64,000 bases of DNA from a virus (IMGVR_UViG_3300027541_000009:220051-284050); one strand, 5' to 3'; counted from the stretch's first letter, positions 6,505 to 14,148 are shown. Notes: generated by a model from the sequence alone, not told the origin. Numbers and translations are program-made.

Positions 6505-7692
6505 ATGATTCCTCATCTGATCAATCTTCGTCCTCACCAAGAACGCGGAGTTGCTGCTATGCAACAGCATGATAAAGGTCAAGTCATTGTTCCTACTGGT
6601 GGTGGCAAGACTCTGAAGATGATCTATGATTGTCTGCGTGAGTTGCAGTCACAAACTCCCCAGACCATTGTTGTTGTTGCTCCGCGTATTCTTCTGGCAG
6701 AGCAACTGTCTTCGGAGTTCCTGGAGTTTATCACTAACGCTGCTGTTTTCCATGTTCACAGTGGCGAAACTCATCACGAGTCTTCTACTCGCCCTCAAGA
6801 GATTCGCAACTGGGTTGATGCTAATGCCGACAATCATCGCCTGATTGTAACCACCTACAACTCTCTGTCGCGTCTTCAAGTGGCAGAAGTTGATGTGGAT
6901 ACCATTTACTTTGACGAGGCACATAATTCTGTTCAGCGTCACTTTTTCCCTGCAACTGAGCACTTTGCTGCTAATGCACGCCGCTGCTACTTCTTCACTG
7001 CTACCAGGAAGACTTCGCTCACTCCTTCTAAACCTGGAATGAACGATCGTGATGTCTATGGAGATATTATTTGCCGCGTTTCTGCTCCTGAACTTGTTGA
7101 TGGAGGATACATTATTGCTCCTAAGATTGTAGCGAAGAAGTTTGATGTACTTGCACCAAAGCAGGTAACTGCTGAATGTGACAGTAGCAATCTGATGGAC
7201 ACTCTGGAGGATATTGATTGCAAGAAAATCCTGGTATGTGTTAAGTCTGCGAAGCAACTTATCAACCTGATGTCTCATACTGACTGTGCTTCCCAACTAA
7301 ATCAGCGTGGTTATTCTTACCTCTACATCACCTCAAAAACTGGAGCGATTATTGATGGTAAGAAAGTCAATCGTGAAGTATTCTTTGACACGCTCAATTC
7401 TTGGGGTCGTGACCCTAACAAGAAGTTTGTTTGCTTCCATCGCTCTATTTTGAGCGAAGGAATTAATGTCAGCGAACTAGAGGCGGTCGTCTTTCTTCGC
7501 AATATGGATGTGATTGAAATGACCCAAACTATTGGTCGGGTTCTTCGCCTTGGCGGCAAAGAAAAGGTCTTCGGTCTCTGTGTGGTGCCTGTATATTCCA
7601 AAGTTGGAGTATCTACAGAGCGAGCACTCCAGCGAGTTGTTGATGCTGTGTTTGAGAAGGGTGAGATGGTTGATAGTGTAGTGCGGCGGTGA
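6505..7692 (+). CDS. SF2 DEAH-box helicase (UvsW / restriction-helicase-like)
   Basis: 395 residues with the full SF2 signature in order: LRPHQ (8-12, Q-motif-like), Walker A PTGGGKT (30-36), DEAH at about 137-140, a TAT motif at about 163-166, SEGINV in domain 2, and motif VI QTIGRVLR at about 341-348. ATP-dependent helicase or translocase on branched or duplex DNA. It is shorter than T4 UvsW and lacks an obvious nuclease or specificity domain, so it is probably a repair/recombination helicase. It lies 127 nt upstream of the MvaI-like nuclease, but a conserved intergenic element separates them. Confidence 0.9.
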   Translation: MIPHLINLRPHQERGVAAMQQHDKGQVIVPTGGGKTLKMIYDCLRELQSQTPQTIVVVAPRILLAEQLSSEFLEFITNAAVFHVHSGETHHESSTRPQEIRNWVDANADNHRLIVTTYNSLSRLQVAEVDVDTIYFDEAHNSVQRHFFPATEHFAANARRCYFFTATRKTSLTPSKPGMNDRDVYGDIICRVSAPELVDGGYIIAPKIVAKKFDVLAPKQVTAECDSSNLMDTLEDIDCKKILVCVKSAKQLINLMSHTDCASQLNQRGYSYLYITSKTGAIIDGKKVNREVFFDTLNSWGRDPNKKFVCFHRSILSEGINVSELEAVVFLRNMDVIEMTQTIGRVLRLGGKEKVFGLCVVPVYSKVGVSTERALQRVVDAVFEKGEMVDSVVRR

Positions 7693-7701
7693 GTCTCGCC
7701 T

Positions 7702-7810
7702 AAGAACCCAGTCACAGTCAGGGGTCAAAACCTGATTTTTCTTCAATTCTACTGCAGCGGTGTCATAGGTCATCCACTGCAACCAAATTCCTGATTTTTA
7801 CTAAAGTATA
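7702..7810 (+). repeat. Long intergenic element, copy A (upstream of MvaI-like nuclease)
   Basis: Shares a block with 13886-13998: GAACCCAGTC, AAAACCTG, and a core of about 47 nt spanning TTCTTCAATTCTACTGCAG, CGGTGTCATAGGTCAT and CACTGCA. The core forms a hairpin TGCAG-CGG / CC-A-CTGCA. A short TCAGG/CCTGA + TTTTT hairpin (7718-7740) may terminate the helicase transcript. It may be a combined terminator/operator or a structured 5' leader of the nuclease mRNA. Confidence 0.6.
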
Positions 7811-7819
7811 GATTTTACC

Positions 7820-8515
7820 ATGGATTTCGTTGAGTTCGTTCCTGCTTACAACCGAATTAAAGCAAAAGGTTTCATAAAGTCTCATCGCAAAGGTGATACT
7901 GGAGTTGGTCATACTTTTGAACAAGAACTTGGTTTGACTGAGAATTGTATCTCTGGTCCAGATATTGATGGAAAAGAGTTGAAAGCAGCAAGGAAAGGTG
8001 CTGGTGGAAAACAAACTCTCTTTACAAAGGAAGGTGAATGGCAGATACCTCAATTAAAGTTCCTAGAAACTTTTGGATTTCCTCACACAAAACACATTGG
8101 GGAATTGTCTGGACAATCTACTGTGACAAGAACCAAAAACAACAGAGGATTTTGGATTCATACTGATGATGAATATGTTTCCATAAAGCACGAAGAACTG
8201 GAGATTGTTAGGTGGGATTGGGATTCACTTATTAAACAGTTTGCTCACAAATTTCCATCTTGTGTTAAAGTATTTGCCGATGTTGAAGTTCGTAATGGTA
8301 TAGAGTATTTTCACTACAATGAAGCGTATGTCTACATTTCTATTGATAAAAATCTGTTTCGTAAGGCAATCGAAGATGATGTAATTTCTATTGACTTACG
8401 ACTGAGAACCCAGTATAATGTTGGCACTGGTAAGGGTGTTCGCAATCGTGGCACTTGCTTTCGTATAAATCACTCAAATATGGATAAATTGTTTGTAAAA
8501 GAGGTTCTTGAATGA
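7820..8515 (+). CDS. Type II restriction endonuclease, MvaI/BcnI-like
   Basis: 231 residues, close to R.MvaI/R.BcnI (about 240). The N terminus KGDTGVGHTFEQELG matches the family KGxTGxGxTFE motif. The catalytic residues appear as D48-(4 residues)-E53-x-K55 in PDIDGKELK, the same spacing as D50/E55/K57 in MvaI, followed by QTLFTKE as in the family. The C-terminal GTCFRIN also matches. Family knowledge: these monomeric enzymes nick or cut CCWGG or CCSGG. The exact site here is unknown. It overlaps the downstream methyltransferase by 4 nt (ATGA), a classical R-M pair, unusual in a lytic phage. Confidence 0.88.
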   Translation: MDFVEFVPAYNRIKAKGFIKSHRKGDTGVGHTFEQELGLTENCISGPDIDGKELKAARKGAGGKQTLFTKEGEWQIPQLKFLETFGFPHTKHIGELSGQSTVTRTKNNRGFWIHTDDEYVSIKHEELEIVRWDWDSLIKQFAHKFPSCVKVFADVEVRNGIEYFHYNEAYVYISIDKNLFRKAIEDDVISIDLRLRTQYNVGTGKGVRNRGTCFRINHSNMDKLFVKEVLE

Positions 8516-9375
8516 AGGATGTTATTCTTTATGGTGACTGCCGCTCAACTCTTAAACATTTTGTAGACGCTGGTGTAAAAGCACAAATGTGTGTGACCTC
8601 TCCACCATACTACGGTCTGCGTGATTACGGTAACGAAGATAATCAAATTGGTTTAGAAGAGTCGCCTGAAGAGTTTATCTCCCAACTGGTAGAGGTGTTT
8701 CGCGGTGTGCGTGATGTTCTTACAGATGATGGCACATTGTGGGTTAACATTGGTGATTCTTATTACAACTATCGTTCTGGTAAAGGTCAGACACTACCTA
8801 AGCAATCTGTGGCATCTAACAACCAAGATTTGCCACAAATACGAAATCCTAGAAGAGGAAATAAACTTGAGGGTCTAAAGGATAAAGATTTGATTGGTAT
8901 TCCTTGGATGCTAGCATTTGCTTTGCGTGCAGATGGTTGGTATCTACGACAGGATATTATTTGGAGCAAACCAAATCCAATGCCCGAAAGTATGAAAGAT
9001 CGATGTACCAAATCTCACGAATATATCTTCCTCTTATCTAAGAGCAAGAACTATTATTTTGATGTTGATTCGATTAAAGAACCCACTGTAGATGGCAAGG
9101 AATTAAAACGGAAACGTAGTGTATGGGAAGTAACAACTAAACCATACAAAGGTTCTCACTTTGCAGTTTATCCTCCAGAACTTATTGAACCTTGTATTAT
9201 TGCTGGTTCTCGTGAAGGTGACACTATTCTTGACCCATTTATGGGTAGTGGGACTACTGCTGCTGTTGCCAAATCTTTGGGAAGGAATTATGTTGGATGC
9301 GAACTTCACGAGGAGTATGGTAAATTGATTGAAAAGAGAGTTAGTGAAACTGTTGGTCTTACCAAGTTTATGTAA
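8512..9375 (+). CDS. DNA methyltransferase, beta class (cognate of MvaI-like nuclease)
   Basis: 287 residues. Motif order is that of beta-class amino-methyltransferases: catalytic TSPPY at about 29-33 (motif IV) near the N terminus, and the AdoMet-binding DPFMGSGTT at about 241-249 (motif I) near the C terminus. TSPPY is typical of N4-cytosine enzymes such as M.MvaI, though some N6-adenine enzymes share it. Its ATG overlaps the nuclease stop codon, so the two are translationally coupled, nuclease first. It probably protects the phage genome at the nuclease's site. Confidence 0.9.
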   Translation: MKDVILYGDCRSTLKHFVDAGVKAQMCVTSPPYYGLRDYGNEDNQIGLEESPEEFISQLVEVFRGVRDVLTDDGTLWVNIGDSYYNYRSGKGQTLPKQSVASNNQDLPQIRNPRRGNKLEGLKDKDLIGIPWMLAFALRADGWYLRQDIIWSKPNPMPESMKDRCTKSHEYIFLLSKSKNYYFDVDSIKEPTVDGKELKRKRSVWEVTTKPYKGSHFAVYPPELIEPCIIAGSREGDTILDPFMGSGTTAAVAKSLGRNYVGCELHEEYGKLIEKRVSETVGLTKFM

Positions 9376-9377
9376 CG

Positions 9378-9557
9378 ATGAAAGAAGGATTTACAATGTT
9401 CAAGGATACATATGCTGCAATTCCGTTTGGGAATCAGTATCTTATCATTCACAATGGTCAGCAACTTGAGAAAGTTTGTAGGACCGAAAGTTCTGCGCGA
9501 AAGTATATCACAGACCACAAAAAAGGTAAGTCAATGGCAAAACTTCCAGTGAATTAA
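9378..9557 (+). CDS. Small hypothetical protein downstream of R-M pair
   Basis: 59 residues from ATG 9378, 2 nt after the methyltransferase stop; an in-frame ATG six codons later is possible. Basic C terminus (SSARKYITDHKKGKSMAK). Repeat copy 4 begins on the next base after its stop. No family is recognised. Confidence 0.65.
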   Translation: MKEGFTMFKDTYAAIPFGNQYLIIHNGQQLEKVCRTESSARKYITDHKKGKSMAKLPVN

Positions 9558-9590
9558 ACTTGGATCCTCTAAAGTGTACCTATAGTGTAA
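9558..9590 (+). promoter_or_regulatory. 14-copy promoter-like repeat, copy 4
   Basis: TATAGT at 9581-9586 followed by GTAAGA; the gene ATG is at 9605. The predicted leader is about 12 nt. Confidence 0.75.
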
Positions 9591-9604
9591 GACGCATTTA
9601 CCCT

Positions 9605-9847
9605 ATGCCTCGCGCTCGCAAGCAAACTGCTAATGTCTCTGTTGCTCCCGAAGTGTCCGTCCCACAGGTACTGATTACTCGTGAACAATACTTCCAAGAC
9701 ATTCAGGTTCGCTGGCAAATCCATCAGTATGAAGTCAACAAACTTCGTGAAGATGTGGTGAAGTTCACTCAAACTGTTTCGCCTTATGTGAAGCAAGTAT
9801 TGAACTTTATTGAACAACAAATATCTGCCCGTCGTGTGGCAGTATAA
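9605..9847 (+). CDS. Small helical hypothetical protein
   Basis: 80 residues from ATG 9605 (MPRARKQTANVSVAPEVSVP). A basic, Pro/Val-rich N terminus is followed by a long helix (REQYFQDIQVRWQIHQYEVN, KQVLNFIEQQISARR) that may oligomerise. A single-gene unit between repeat copy 4 and a perfect terminator. Confidence 0.7.
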   Translation: MPRARKQTANVSVAPEVSVPQVLITREQYFQDIQVRWQIHQYEVNKLREDVVKFTQTVSPYVKQVLNFIEQQISARRVAV

Positions 9848-9858
9848 AAACTGACACA

Positions 9859-9889
9859 GGAGCACTTGCAATTTAGCAAGTGCTCCTTT
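9859..9889 (+). terminator. Perfect 11-bp stem Rho-independent terminator
   Basis: GGAGCACTTGC (9859-9869) and GCAAGTGCTCC (9876-9886) with loop AATTTA, then TTTATT. It isolates the copy-4 gene from the next one. Confidence 0.8.
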
Positions 9890-9915
9890 ATTGTACCTTT
9901 GTTCGTAAAACTTCA

Positions 9916-10119
9916 ATGATTTTCCTCACTGTTCCTGGTCACGGTTGCGTCTATACTCTGTCGCAAGAAGATGGAGATGAGTTATATTATTCTCCCATTA
10001 TGCAAAATGGCACTGTAGATCTTGAAGCGTTTGCTCCCGTAGGTCTTGATGATGTAGATATGGATGAAATGGAACTCTTTGATATTCGCAATCGTCTTGC
10101 TAAACTGATGCAAGTTTGA
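9916..10119 (+). CDS. Small acidic hypothetical protein
   Basis: 67 residues from ATG 9916 (MIFLTVPGHGCVYTLSQ); the upstream extension of the frame runs into the terminator and is rejected. Beta-rich start, then a strongly acidic stretch (GLDDVDMDEMELFD). No recognised family. Confidence 0.65.
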   Translation: MIFLTVPGHGCVYTLSQEDGDELYYSPIMQNGTVDLEAFAPVGLDDVDMDEMELFDIRNRLAKLMQV

Positions 10120-10128
10120 TTGATTGAA

Positions 10129-10163
10129 ACTTGGATCCTCGAAAGTGTACCTATAGTATGAGT
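10129..10163 (+). promoter_or_regulatory. 14-copy promoter-like repeat, copy 5 (CTCG variant)
   Basis: CTCGAAAGTG instead of CTCTAAAGTG; shares this variant only with copy 6. TATAGT (10153-10158) is fused to ATG 10158. A second ATG follows 15 nt later. Confidence 0.75.
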
Positions 10164-11075
10164 AAGCAACCAATGCAAAATAAGCACCTTGAGCACCCTG
10201 AAGATGAAATCCTGACGGGTAATCTATCTGTTCTTGATTGGTTCTCTGAGGTTGATAGTTTTATCAGCGTCAAGATGGATGGTGCTCCTGCTATTGTTTG
10301 GGGCACTAATCCTGAGAATGGTAAGTTTTTTGTCTGCACCAAAGCAGCATTTAACAAGCAAAAGATTCGCCTTTGCTATAACGAAGATGACATCTTTACT
10401 CATTTTGGTGGACAACCAAGGGTAGCACAAATCCTCATCTTCTGTCTGGATTATCTTCCTCGCACTAACAATGTGTATCAGGGAGATTGGATTGGTTTCG
10501 GTAAAGGGTTGGATACATTCACGCCCAACACGATTACCTATCGTTTTCCTGAAGTTGTGCGTCAAGAGATTATCGTTGCTCCACATACTTACTACACTGG
10601 TGAGCGTCTGCCTGAAATGGTAGCACATCCTATCACTAGCAAGTTTGCAAGCACAAAGAAATGTTTGTTTGTGCAACCTGCTGTGTCGCTGAATCCTTAT
10701 CGTGAAGATTTGGAGGATGTGTGTAACTTTGCTAAACAAATGAGCACTCTGTGTGAGTTTGTGAGCGACAAGAAAGCATCACAAATCAAAAAAGAGATTA
10801 ACGCTTGCATCCGAGAGCAACGCACCATCCGTGAGGATGAAATTGCAGAAAAATGCGATTGTGACATCAACCTCATCAGATTGTGGAAGTTGGTGAAGTC
10901 TATCAAGGATGATTTGTTCCTGTTCATTCATGAAGAGGATGACATTGAATGTTTCCTCTGGGATGTTGCAGGTTTCCACGAGGGTTATGTCATTCATAAC
11001 AAGTTTGGGTCTTACAAAGTAGTTGATCGTGAGGTATTCTCTCATGCCAACTTCACAATCGCAAAGAGTTGGTAA
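10158..11075 (+). CDS. KxDG nucleotidyltransferase / polynucleotide-ligase-like protein
   Basis: 305 residues from ATG 10158 (or ATG 10173). It has the marks of a covalent nucleotidyltransferase fold: a K39-x-D41-G42 motif in SVKMDGAPAIVWG (adenylation lysine of motif I), then near the C terminus E275-G276 in HEGYVI (motif IV-like) and K282/K287 in NKFGSYKVVD (motif V-like). The N-terminal KHLEHPEDEIL motif recurs in related proteins of large T4-like phages. The most likely role is RNA/DNA end joining or repair. A catalytically changed homologue is possible, as the middle motifs are not clear. Its stop codon overlaps repeat copy 6. Confidence 0.65.
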   Translation: MSKQPMQNKHLEHPEDEILTGNLSVLDWFSEVDSFISVKMDGAPAIVWGTNPENGKFFVCTKAAFNKQKIRLCYNEDDIFTHFGGQPRVAQILIFCLDYLPRTNNVYQGDWIGFGKGLDTFTPNTITYRFPEVVRQEIIVAPHTYYTGERLPEMVAHPITSKFASTKKCLFVQPAVSLNPYREDLEDVCNFAKQMSTLCEFVSDKKASQIKKEINACIREQRTIREDEIAEKCDCDINLIRLWKLVKSIKDDLFLFIHEEDDIECFLWDVAGFHEGYVIHNKFGSYKVVDREVFSHANFTIAKSW

Positions 11076-11110
11076 CTTGGATCCTCGAAAGTGTACCTAT
11101 AGTATGAGCA
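11075..11110 (+). promoter_or_regulatory. 14-copy promoter-like repeat, copy 6 (CTCG variant)
   Basis: Begins on the last base of the upstream stop. TATAGT (11098-11103) fused to ATG 11104; a second ATG lies at 11119. Confidence 0.75.
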
Positions 11111-11535
11111 CTCCTACGATGCAAGCACAAGCACAACAAACTATTGCAGAGAATGTGTATAAGAACACTCTGCTGCTGATTGAAGCACTGAAAGACAACT
11201 ATCGTCAGTATTCTATTCGCGGTCACCAAAAGTTCGTGAATGATGCTGATAATCAAGAGTATCATCAGCGCAAGATTGATGAACTCAAGTCTGGCAAGTG
11301 TGACATTGATTATACTGTTGAGACTGGCAAAAAGTATCACAAAGTCATTCTGGTGAATGGTGGTGGATCGAGATCGGTTCACTGTTTTATCGACAAGCAA
11401 AATGGAGGCGTTTTCAAGTCAGCGTCGTGGCGTAGTCCTGCAAAGGGTGAGCGATACAATCTCTTGTTAATTAAGGACCGTGAATGGTTGTTTGAGAACG
11501 CAGATTGGTCGTCCGGATATCTTTACAAAAGGTGA
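11104..11535 (+). CDS. Conserved cyanophage-type hypothetical protein
   Basis: 143 residues from the repeat ATG (or from ATG 11119, MQAQAQQTIAENVY). A helical N-terminal half (TLLLIEALKDNYRQYSIRG) is followed by a beta-rich half with KYHKVILVNGGGSRSVHCFI and a C-terminal SGYLYKR. I recognise this family in marine cyanophages, function unknown. The minus-strand HNH gene ends immediately after it. Confidence 0.75.
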   Translation: MSTPTMQAQAQQTIAENVYKNTLLLIEALKDNYRQYSIRGHQKFVNDADNQEYHQRKIDELKSGKCDIDYTVETGKKYHKVILVNGGGSRSVHCFIDKQNGGVFKSASWRSPAKGERYNLLLIKDREWLFENADWSSGYLYKR

Positions 11536-12024
11536 TTATTGCAAATAGTAACCTTTGGACTTTTTCCCTTTATAAAGGTCTCCCCTATCAATTTTATGTT
11601 CTCTACAAAACTTTCCAAGATTAAAAACTTCTACTATTTCTCCAGTTGGTGTTACTAACCGATGAACTTTTGCTAATGCCAACTCCGTGTTTTTTTGATT
11701 ACTGCACCACTCAAGATTACTGACATTGTTGTTTGTTTTTACGCCATCAATGTGATTAACTTGAGGGAGATTATTTGGATTTGGAATGTAAGTTTCTGCG
11801 ACCAAACGATGAACTTTTTTTAACTTCTGTCCTTCTTCCGTTTTAATCCAAACAGTCAAGTATCCCTTGCAATGATTATTAAATCTTCTTTTTTTTGGTT
11901 CTTTATCCAATACTACTCCCCACCCATCTCTTCCACGATTGCGCCAGTATGACCAAACTTCACCGTTTTCTGTGATAAAATAACCTTTATGTTCTGGGTG
12001 TTCTTTCATCTTTAATACCTGCAT
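11536..12024 (-). CDS. HNH homing endonuclease with NUMOD domains
   Basis: 162 residues. NUMOD4-like start (HPEHKGYFITENGEVWSYW), then the HNH_3 core with VHRLVAETYIPNPNN and VNHIDGVKTNNNVSNLEWCS, then a NUMOD1-like C terminus (EVFNLGKFCREHKI). A free-standing mobile endonuclease on the opposite strand to its surroundings, inserted tail-to-tail right after the 11104 gene. It has its own perfect late promoter on the minus strand. Confidence 0.92.
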   Translation of the reverse strand: MQVLKMKEHPEHKGYFITENGEVWSYWRNRGRDGWGVVLDKEPKKRRFNNHCKGYLTVWIKTEEGQKLKKVHRLVAETYIPNPNNLPQVNHIDGVKTNNNVSNLEWCSNQKNTELALAKVHRLVTPTGEIVEVFNLGKFCREHKIDRGDLYKGKKSKGYYLQ

Positions 12025-12034
12025 ACTGTGTTAT

Positions 12035-12042
12035 TATTTATA
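12035..12042 (-). promoter_or_regulatory. T4-type late promoter of the HNH gene
   Basis: A perfect TATAAATA on the minus strand, 10 nt before the HNH start codon. Confidence 0.6.
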
Positions 12043-12059
12043 ACCTATCTGTACGCAAA

Positions 12060-12284
12060 ATGAACTACCTTTGTTTTGTTGATGGTTTGCTAGAATACGC
12101 TAGTTCAGACCCTTCTTCTTTCGCTCACTATCAGTTAGTGTATGCTGAAGAGCACAAAAATGCTAATGTTCAGTATCTTACTCTGACTGACGAAGAGTAT
12201 GACGAAATGTTCCCTTATGAGGAGGATGAACAACCTTACCTTGATGGTTGGGAAGATTCGATTTTTGATGGAAATGAAGAATGA
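12060..12284 (+). CDS. Acidic hypothetical protein
   Basis: 74 residues (MNYLCFVDGLLEYASSDPSS...), very acidic C-terminal half (DEEYDEMFPYEEDEQPYLDG). It overlaps the next gene by 4 nt. No family is recognised. First of three overlapping genes. Confidence 0.65.
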   Translation: MNYLCFVDGLLEYASSDPSSFAHYQLVYAEEHKNANVQYLTLTDEEYDEMFPYEEDEQPYLDGWEDSIFDGNEE

Positions 12285-12538
12285 GCACAATCCCTGACAC
12301 TGAAATGACTTATGATGAACAAATCAAAGAAATGACTGTCACAAAGTCTCTCAAACTTTTGCGTGATGGGTTCAAGAACGAACTTGCCACTGCTCTATTC
12401 GCAGATGAGCGCACAACTGAACTCTTTGCCCAACTGATTAGTGAGTTTGTAGAGACAAACATTCCTGTGGTTGATGATGAGAACCAGATGGAACTTTCTA
12501 TGATGCTGTTGGAAACTCTTGACATTGTAGCACGATGA
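12281..12538 (+). CDS. Helical hypothetical protein
   Basis: 85 residues, predicted all-helical (LKLLRDGFKNELATALFADE, TELFAQLISEFVETN). Overlaps both neighbours by 4 nt (ATGA), indicating translational coupling. No domain is recognised. Confidence 0.65.
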   Translation: MSTIPDTEMTYDEQIKEMTVTKSLKLLRDGFKNELATALFADERTTELFAQLISEFVETNIPVVDDENQMELSMMLLETLDIVAR

Positions 12539-12789
12539 CTTACTCTAACCTTTCAAAGATTCGCCCCAAACTTCGCACACAAGGAAACATTACAGGCAAC
12601 TTCGGAAAACCCAAATCTAAGGGAGGTTCTACACTCAATGACATCGGTGGTAATGGTAACATAGGTGCGACACAGAATGAATACTTGAATCGTCTCTATT
12701 ATGCTTTTGATAACACTACCGACTCTAAACTTCGTCACTTCATTTATACTGAAATCAAAAAGATTCTCATTCAACAAGGAAAGTGGTGA
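12535..12789 (+). CDS. Hypothetical protein with Gly/Asn-rich middle
   Basis: 84 residues. A basic N terminus (SKIRPKLRTQGNITGNFGK) and a Gly-rich linker (NDIGGNGNIGATQ) precede a C-terminal helix (EYLNRLYYAFDNT). Last of three overlapping genes; repeat copy 7 follows 10 nt later. Confidence 0.65.
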   Translation: MTYSNLSKIRPKLRTQGNITGNFGKPKSKGGSTLNDIGGNGNIGATQNEYLNRLYYAFDNTTDSKLRHFIYTEIKKILIQQGKW

Positions 12790-12798
12790 GTGATTCTT

Positions 12799-12834
12799 AC
12801 TTGGATCCTCTAAAGTGTACCTATAGTATGAGCA
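12799..12834 (+). promoter_or_regulatory. 14-copy promoter-like repeat, copy 7
   Basis: TATAGT at 12822-12827 fused to ATG 12828; an alternative in-frame ATG lies at 12846. Confidence 0.75.
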
Positions 12835-13070
12835 CAACCACTGAAATGGATCAAGTCTTTCACTATGTCACCAACTGGAAAGAAGGTAAGGTGATGCAAA
12901 TGTTCATTCAACAAATCACCCCTGAGTATCAAGAATGTGACCACAAATATGTTGCTATTGCTCTCAATCCTGTAACTAACAAGAGCATGGTAATGTCTAA
13001 TCCTCGCAGTCATTATGATACTCTCCAGTGGGTTCGTAAGTTCTGTGGTTCTTTCTCTCTTCTGTACTGA
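12828..13070 (+). CDS. Hypothetical protein
   Basis: 80 residues from the repeat ATG, or 74 from ATG 12846 (MDQVFHYVTNWKEGKVMQ). Mixed alpha/beta composition, with Trp and Cys. First gene of an apparent five-gene unit that ends at 13867. No family is recognised. Confidence 0.65.
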   Translation: MSTTTEMDQVFHYVTNWKEGKVMQMFIQQITPEYQECDHKYVAIALNPVTNKSMVMSNPRSHYDTLQWVRKFCGSFSLLY

Positions 13071-13072
13071 TT

Positions 13073-13240
13073 ATGAACAACTATCGACTCTTGATTGAGT
13101 ATAAAGTCCCCAACAGTGCAGAGACTTACTATGAAGAAAGGTTCATCAAGTCTCGTTCATCTTGTGGTAAAATCGCTGATGATTACCTAGCACAAGACCG
13201 CACAAATCTTATCCGCTCTGTTGAAGTTACCCCTGTTTAA
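13073..13240 (+). CDS. Small hypothetical protein
   Basis: 55 residues (MNNYRLLIEYKVPNSAETYY...), a beta-strand-like start followed by a helix. It lies 2 nt after the preceding stop and 2 nt before the next ATG. No family is recognised. Confidence 0.6.
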   Translation: MNNYRLLIEYKVPNSAETYYEERFIKSRSSCGKIADDYLAQDRTNLIRSVEVTPV

Positions 13241-13242
13241 TT

Positions 13243-13512
13243 ATGTACCGCACTCTTTCTGAACTTCGTGACTCTATCAACCAAATGATTGAGAGTCAAG
13301 GTGAGAACGCTCCCTGTGCTGCGTTTGTATTCACTCAACACGATGTCGTTGAGTTTGATGGTGAGGACAATCAAGAGAAGTATTTTTCTTCTCTTTTCAC
13401 TCAAGATGTGCTCGCTGATGTAGGCGGTTCCGACTACATTTACGAACAGATTGGTGAGGTGATTGATGATTCAATCCGTGACCGTAAGCAAATGTCCATC
13501 TACGCTAACTGA
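13243..13512 (+). CDS. Acidic hypothetical protein
   Basis: 89 residues (MYRTLSELRDSINQMIESQG...), helical N terminus and acidic middle (FTQHDVVEFDGEDNQEKYF). Embedded in the 12828-13867 gene run. No family is recognised. Confidence 0.65.
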   Translation: MYRTLSELRDSINQMIESQGENAPCAAFVFTQHDVVEFDGEDNQEKYFSSLFTQDVLADVGGSDYIYEQIGEVIDDSIRDRKQMSIYAN

Positions 13513-13514
13513 TT

Positions 13515-13673
13515 ATGACTAACAAAACACAACTTTTTGAGTTTCTGTATGAAACTTGCAAAAAGAATAATGGTGTCTTAGAAGATACTTTGCGTAACTA
13601 CATTGACTCCTTAGATGAGGTGGAACTTTGCGAACTTGAGGATTTTCTTGTCAACAACTTTGGAGATGATTGA
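13515..13673 (+). CDS. Small acidic helical protein
   Basis: 52 residues (MTNKTQLFEFLYETCKKNNG...), ending in a very acidic helix (SLDEVELCELEDFLVNNF). Its TGA shares a base with the next ATG. Confidence 0.6.
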   Translation: MTNKTQLFEFLYETCKKNNGVLEDTLRNYIDSLDEVELCELEDFLVNNFGDD

Positions 13674-13867
13674 TGACTGACGGTTACACTTTCAATCGCG
13701 TTAATTTTACTCCTAATGAGGAAAGTTGTATTCTTAAGTTTCTCAATCAAGCACGAGAATGTGGGTATCCTAGTGCAAACGAAGAATGGTATCCTGTGAT
13801 CGATTCTATCTTCCAAAAATTCTTTAACTCTAACTTGAAAGAGGCACAAGAGTGGCAAACCCTGTGA
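13673..13867 (+). CDS. Small hypothetical protein
   Basis: 64 residues from ATG 13673 (MTDGYTFNRVNFTPNEESC...). The start overlaps the upstream stop by one base. Last gene of its unit, followed by the second copy of the long intergenic element. Confidence 0.65.
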   Translation: MTDGYTFNRVNFTPNEESCILKFLNQARECGYPSANEEWYPVIDSIFQKFFNSNLKEAQEWQTL

Positions 13868-13885
13868 TTCTCACTTGTGTCTCAC

Positions 13886-13998
13886 TGAGAACCCAGTCCA
13901 CCACTGAAGCAAAAACCTGTTTTTTCTTCAATTCTACTGCAGCGGTGTCATAGGTCATTCACTGCAGGGAAATCCTCAATTTTTTCTAAAATACAAAC
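13886..13998 (+). repeat. Long intergenic element, copy B
   Basis: Second copy of the element at 7702-7810. The core from TTTTTTCTTC to CACTGCA is almost identical. The flanks are alignable but diverged (GAGAACCCAGTC upstream, AATCCT...TTCTAAAATA downstream). It precedes the 14005 gene just as copy A precedes the MvaI-like gene. Confidence 0.6.
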
Positions 13999-14004
13999 AA
14001 ACAC

Positions 14005-14148
14005 ATGAAGTACATCGTTGAACTCTACGTTGGTGGCAAAGTCTTCAAAGAAGAAGTGCAAGCAACCAACCCAAAAGATGCCCGTGAGACTGCACTGGCA
14101 CGAAATCCTCACGCAAAAGTTGTTGCGGTCAATGTAAGTTTTCGTTGA
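14005..14148 (+). CDS. Small conserved cyanophage-type protein
   Basis: 47 residues (MKYIVELYVGGKVFKEEVQA). Beta-hairpin then helix pattern, with KDARETALARNPHAKVV. Likely a small alpha/beta domain. It is preceded by the long element copy B rather than the 14-copy repeat, so is probably controlled like the MvaI-type nuclease gene. Confidence 0.65.
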   Translation: MKYIVELYVGGKVFKEEVQATNPKDARETALARNPHAKVVAVNVSFR

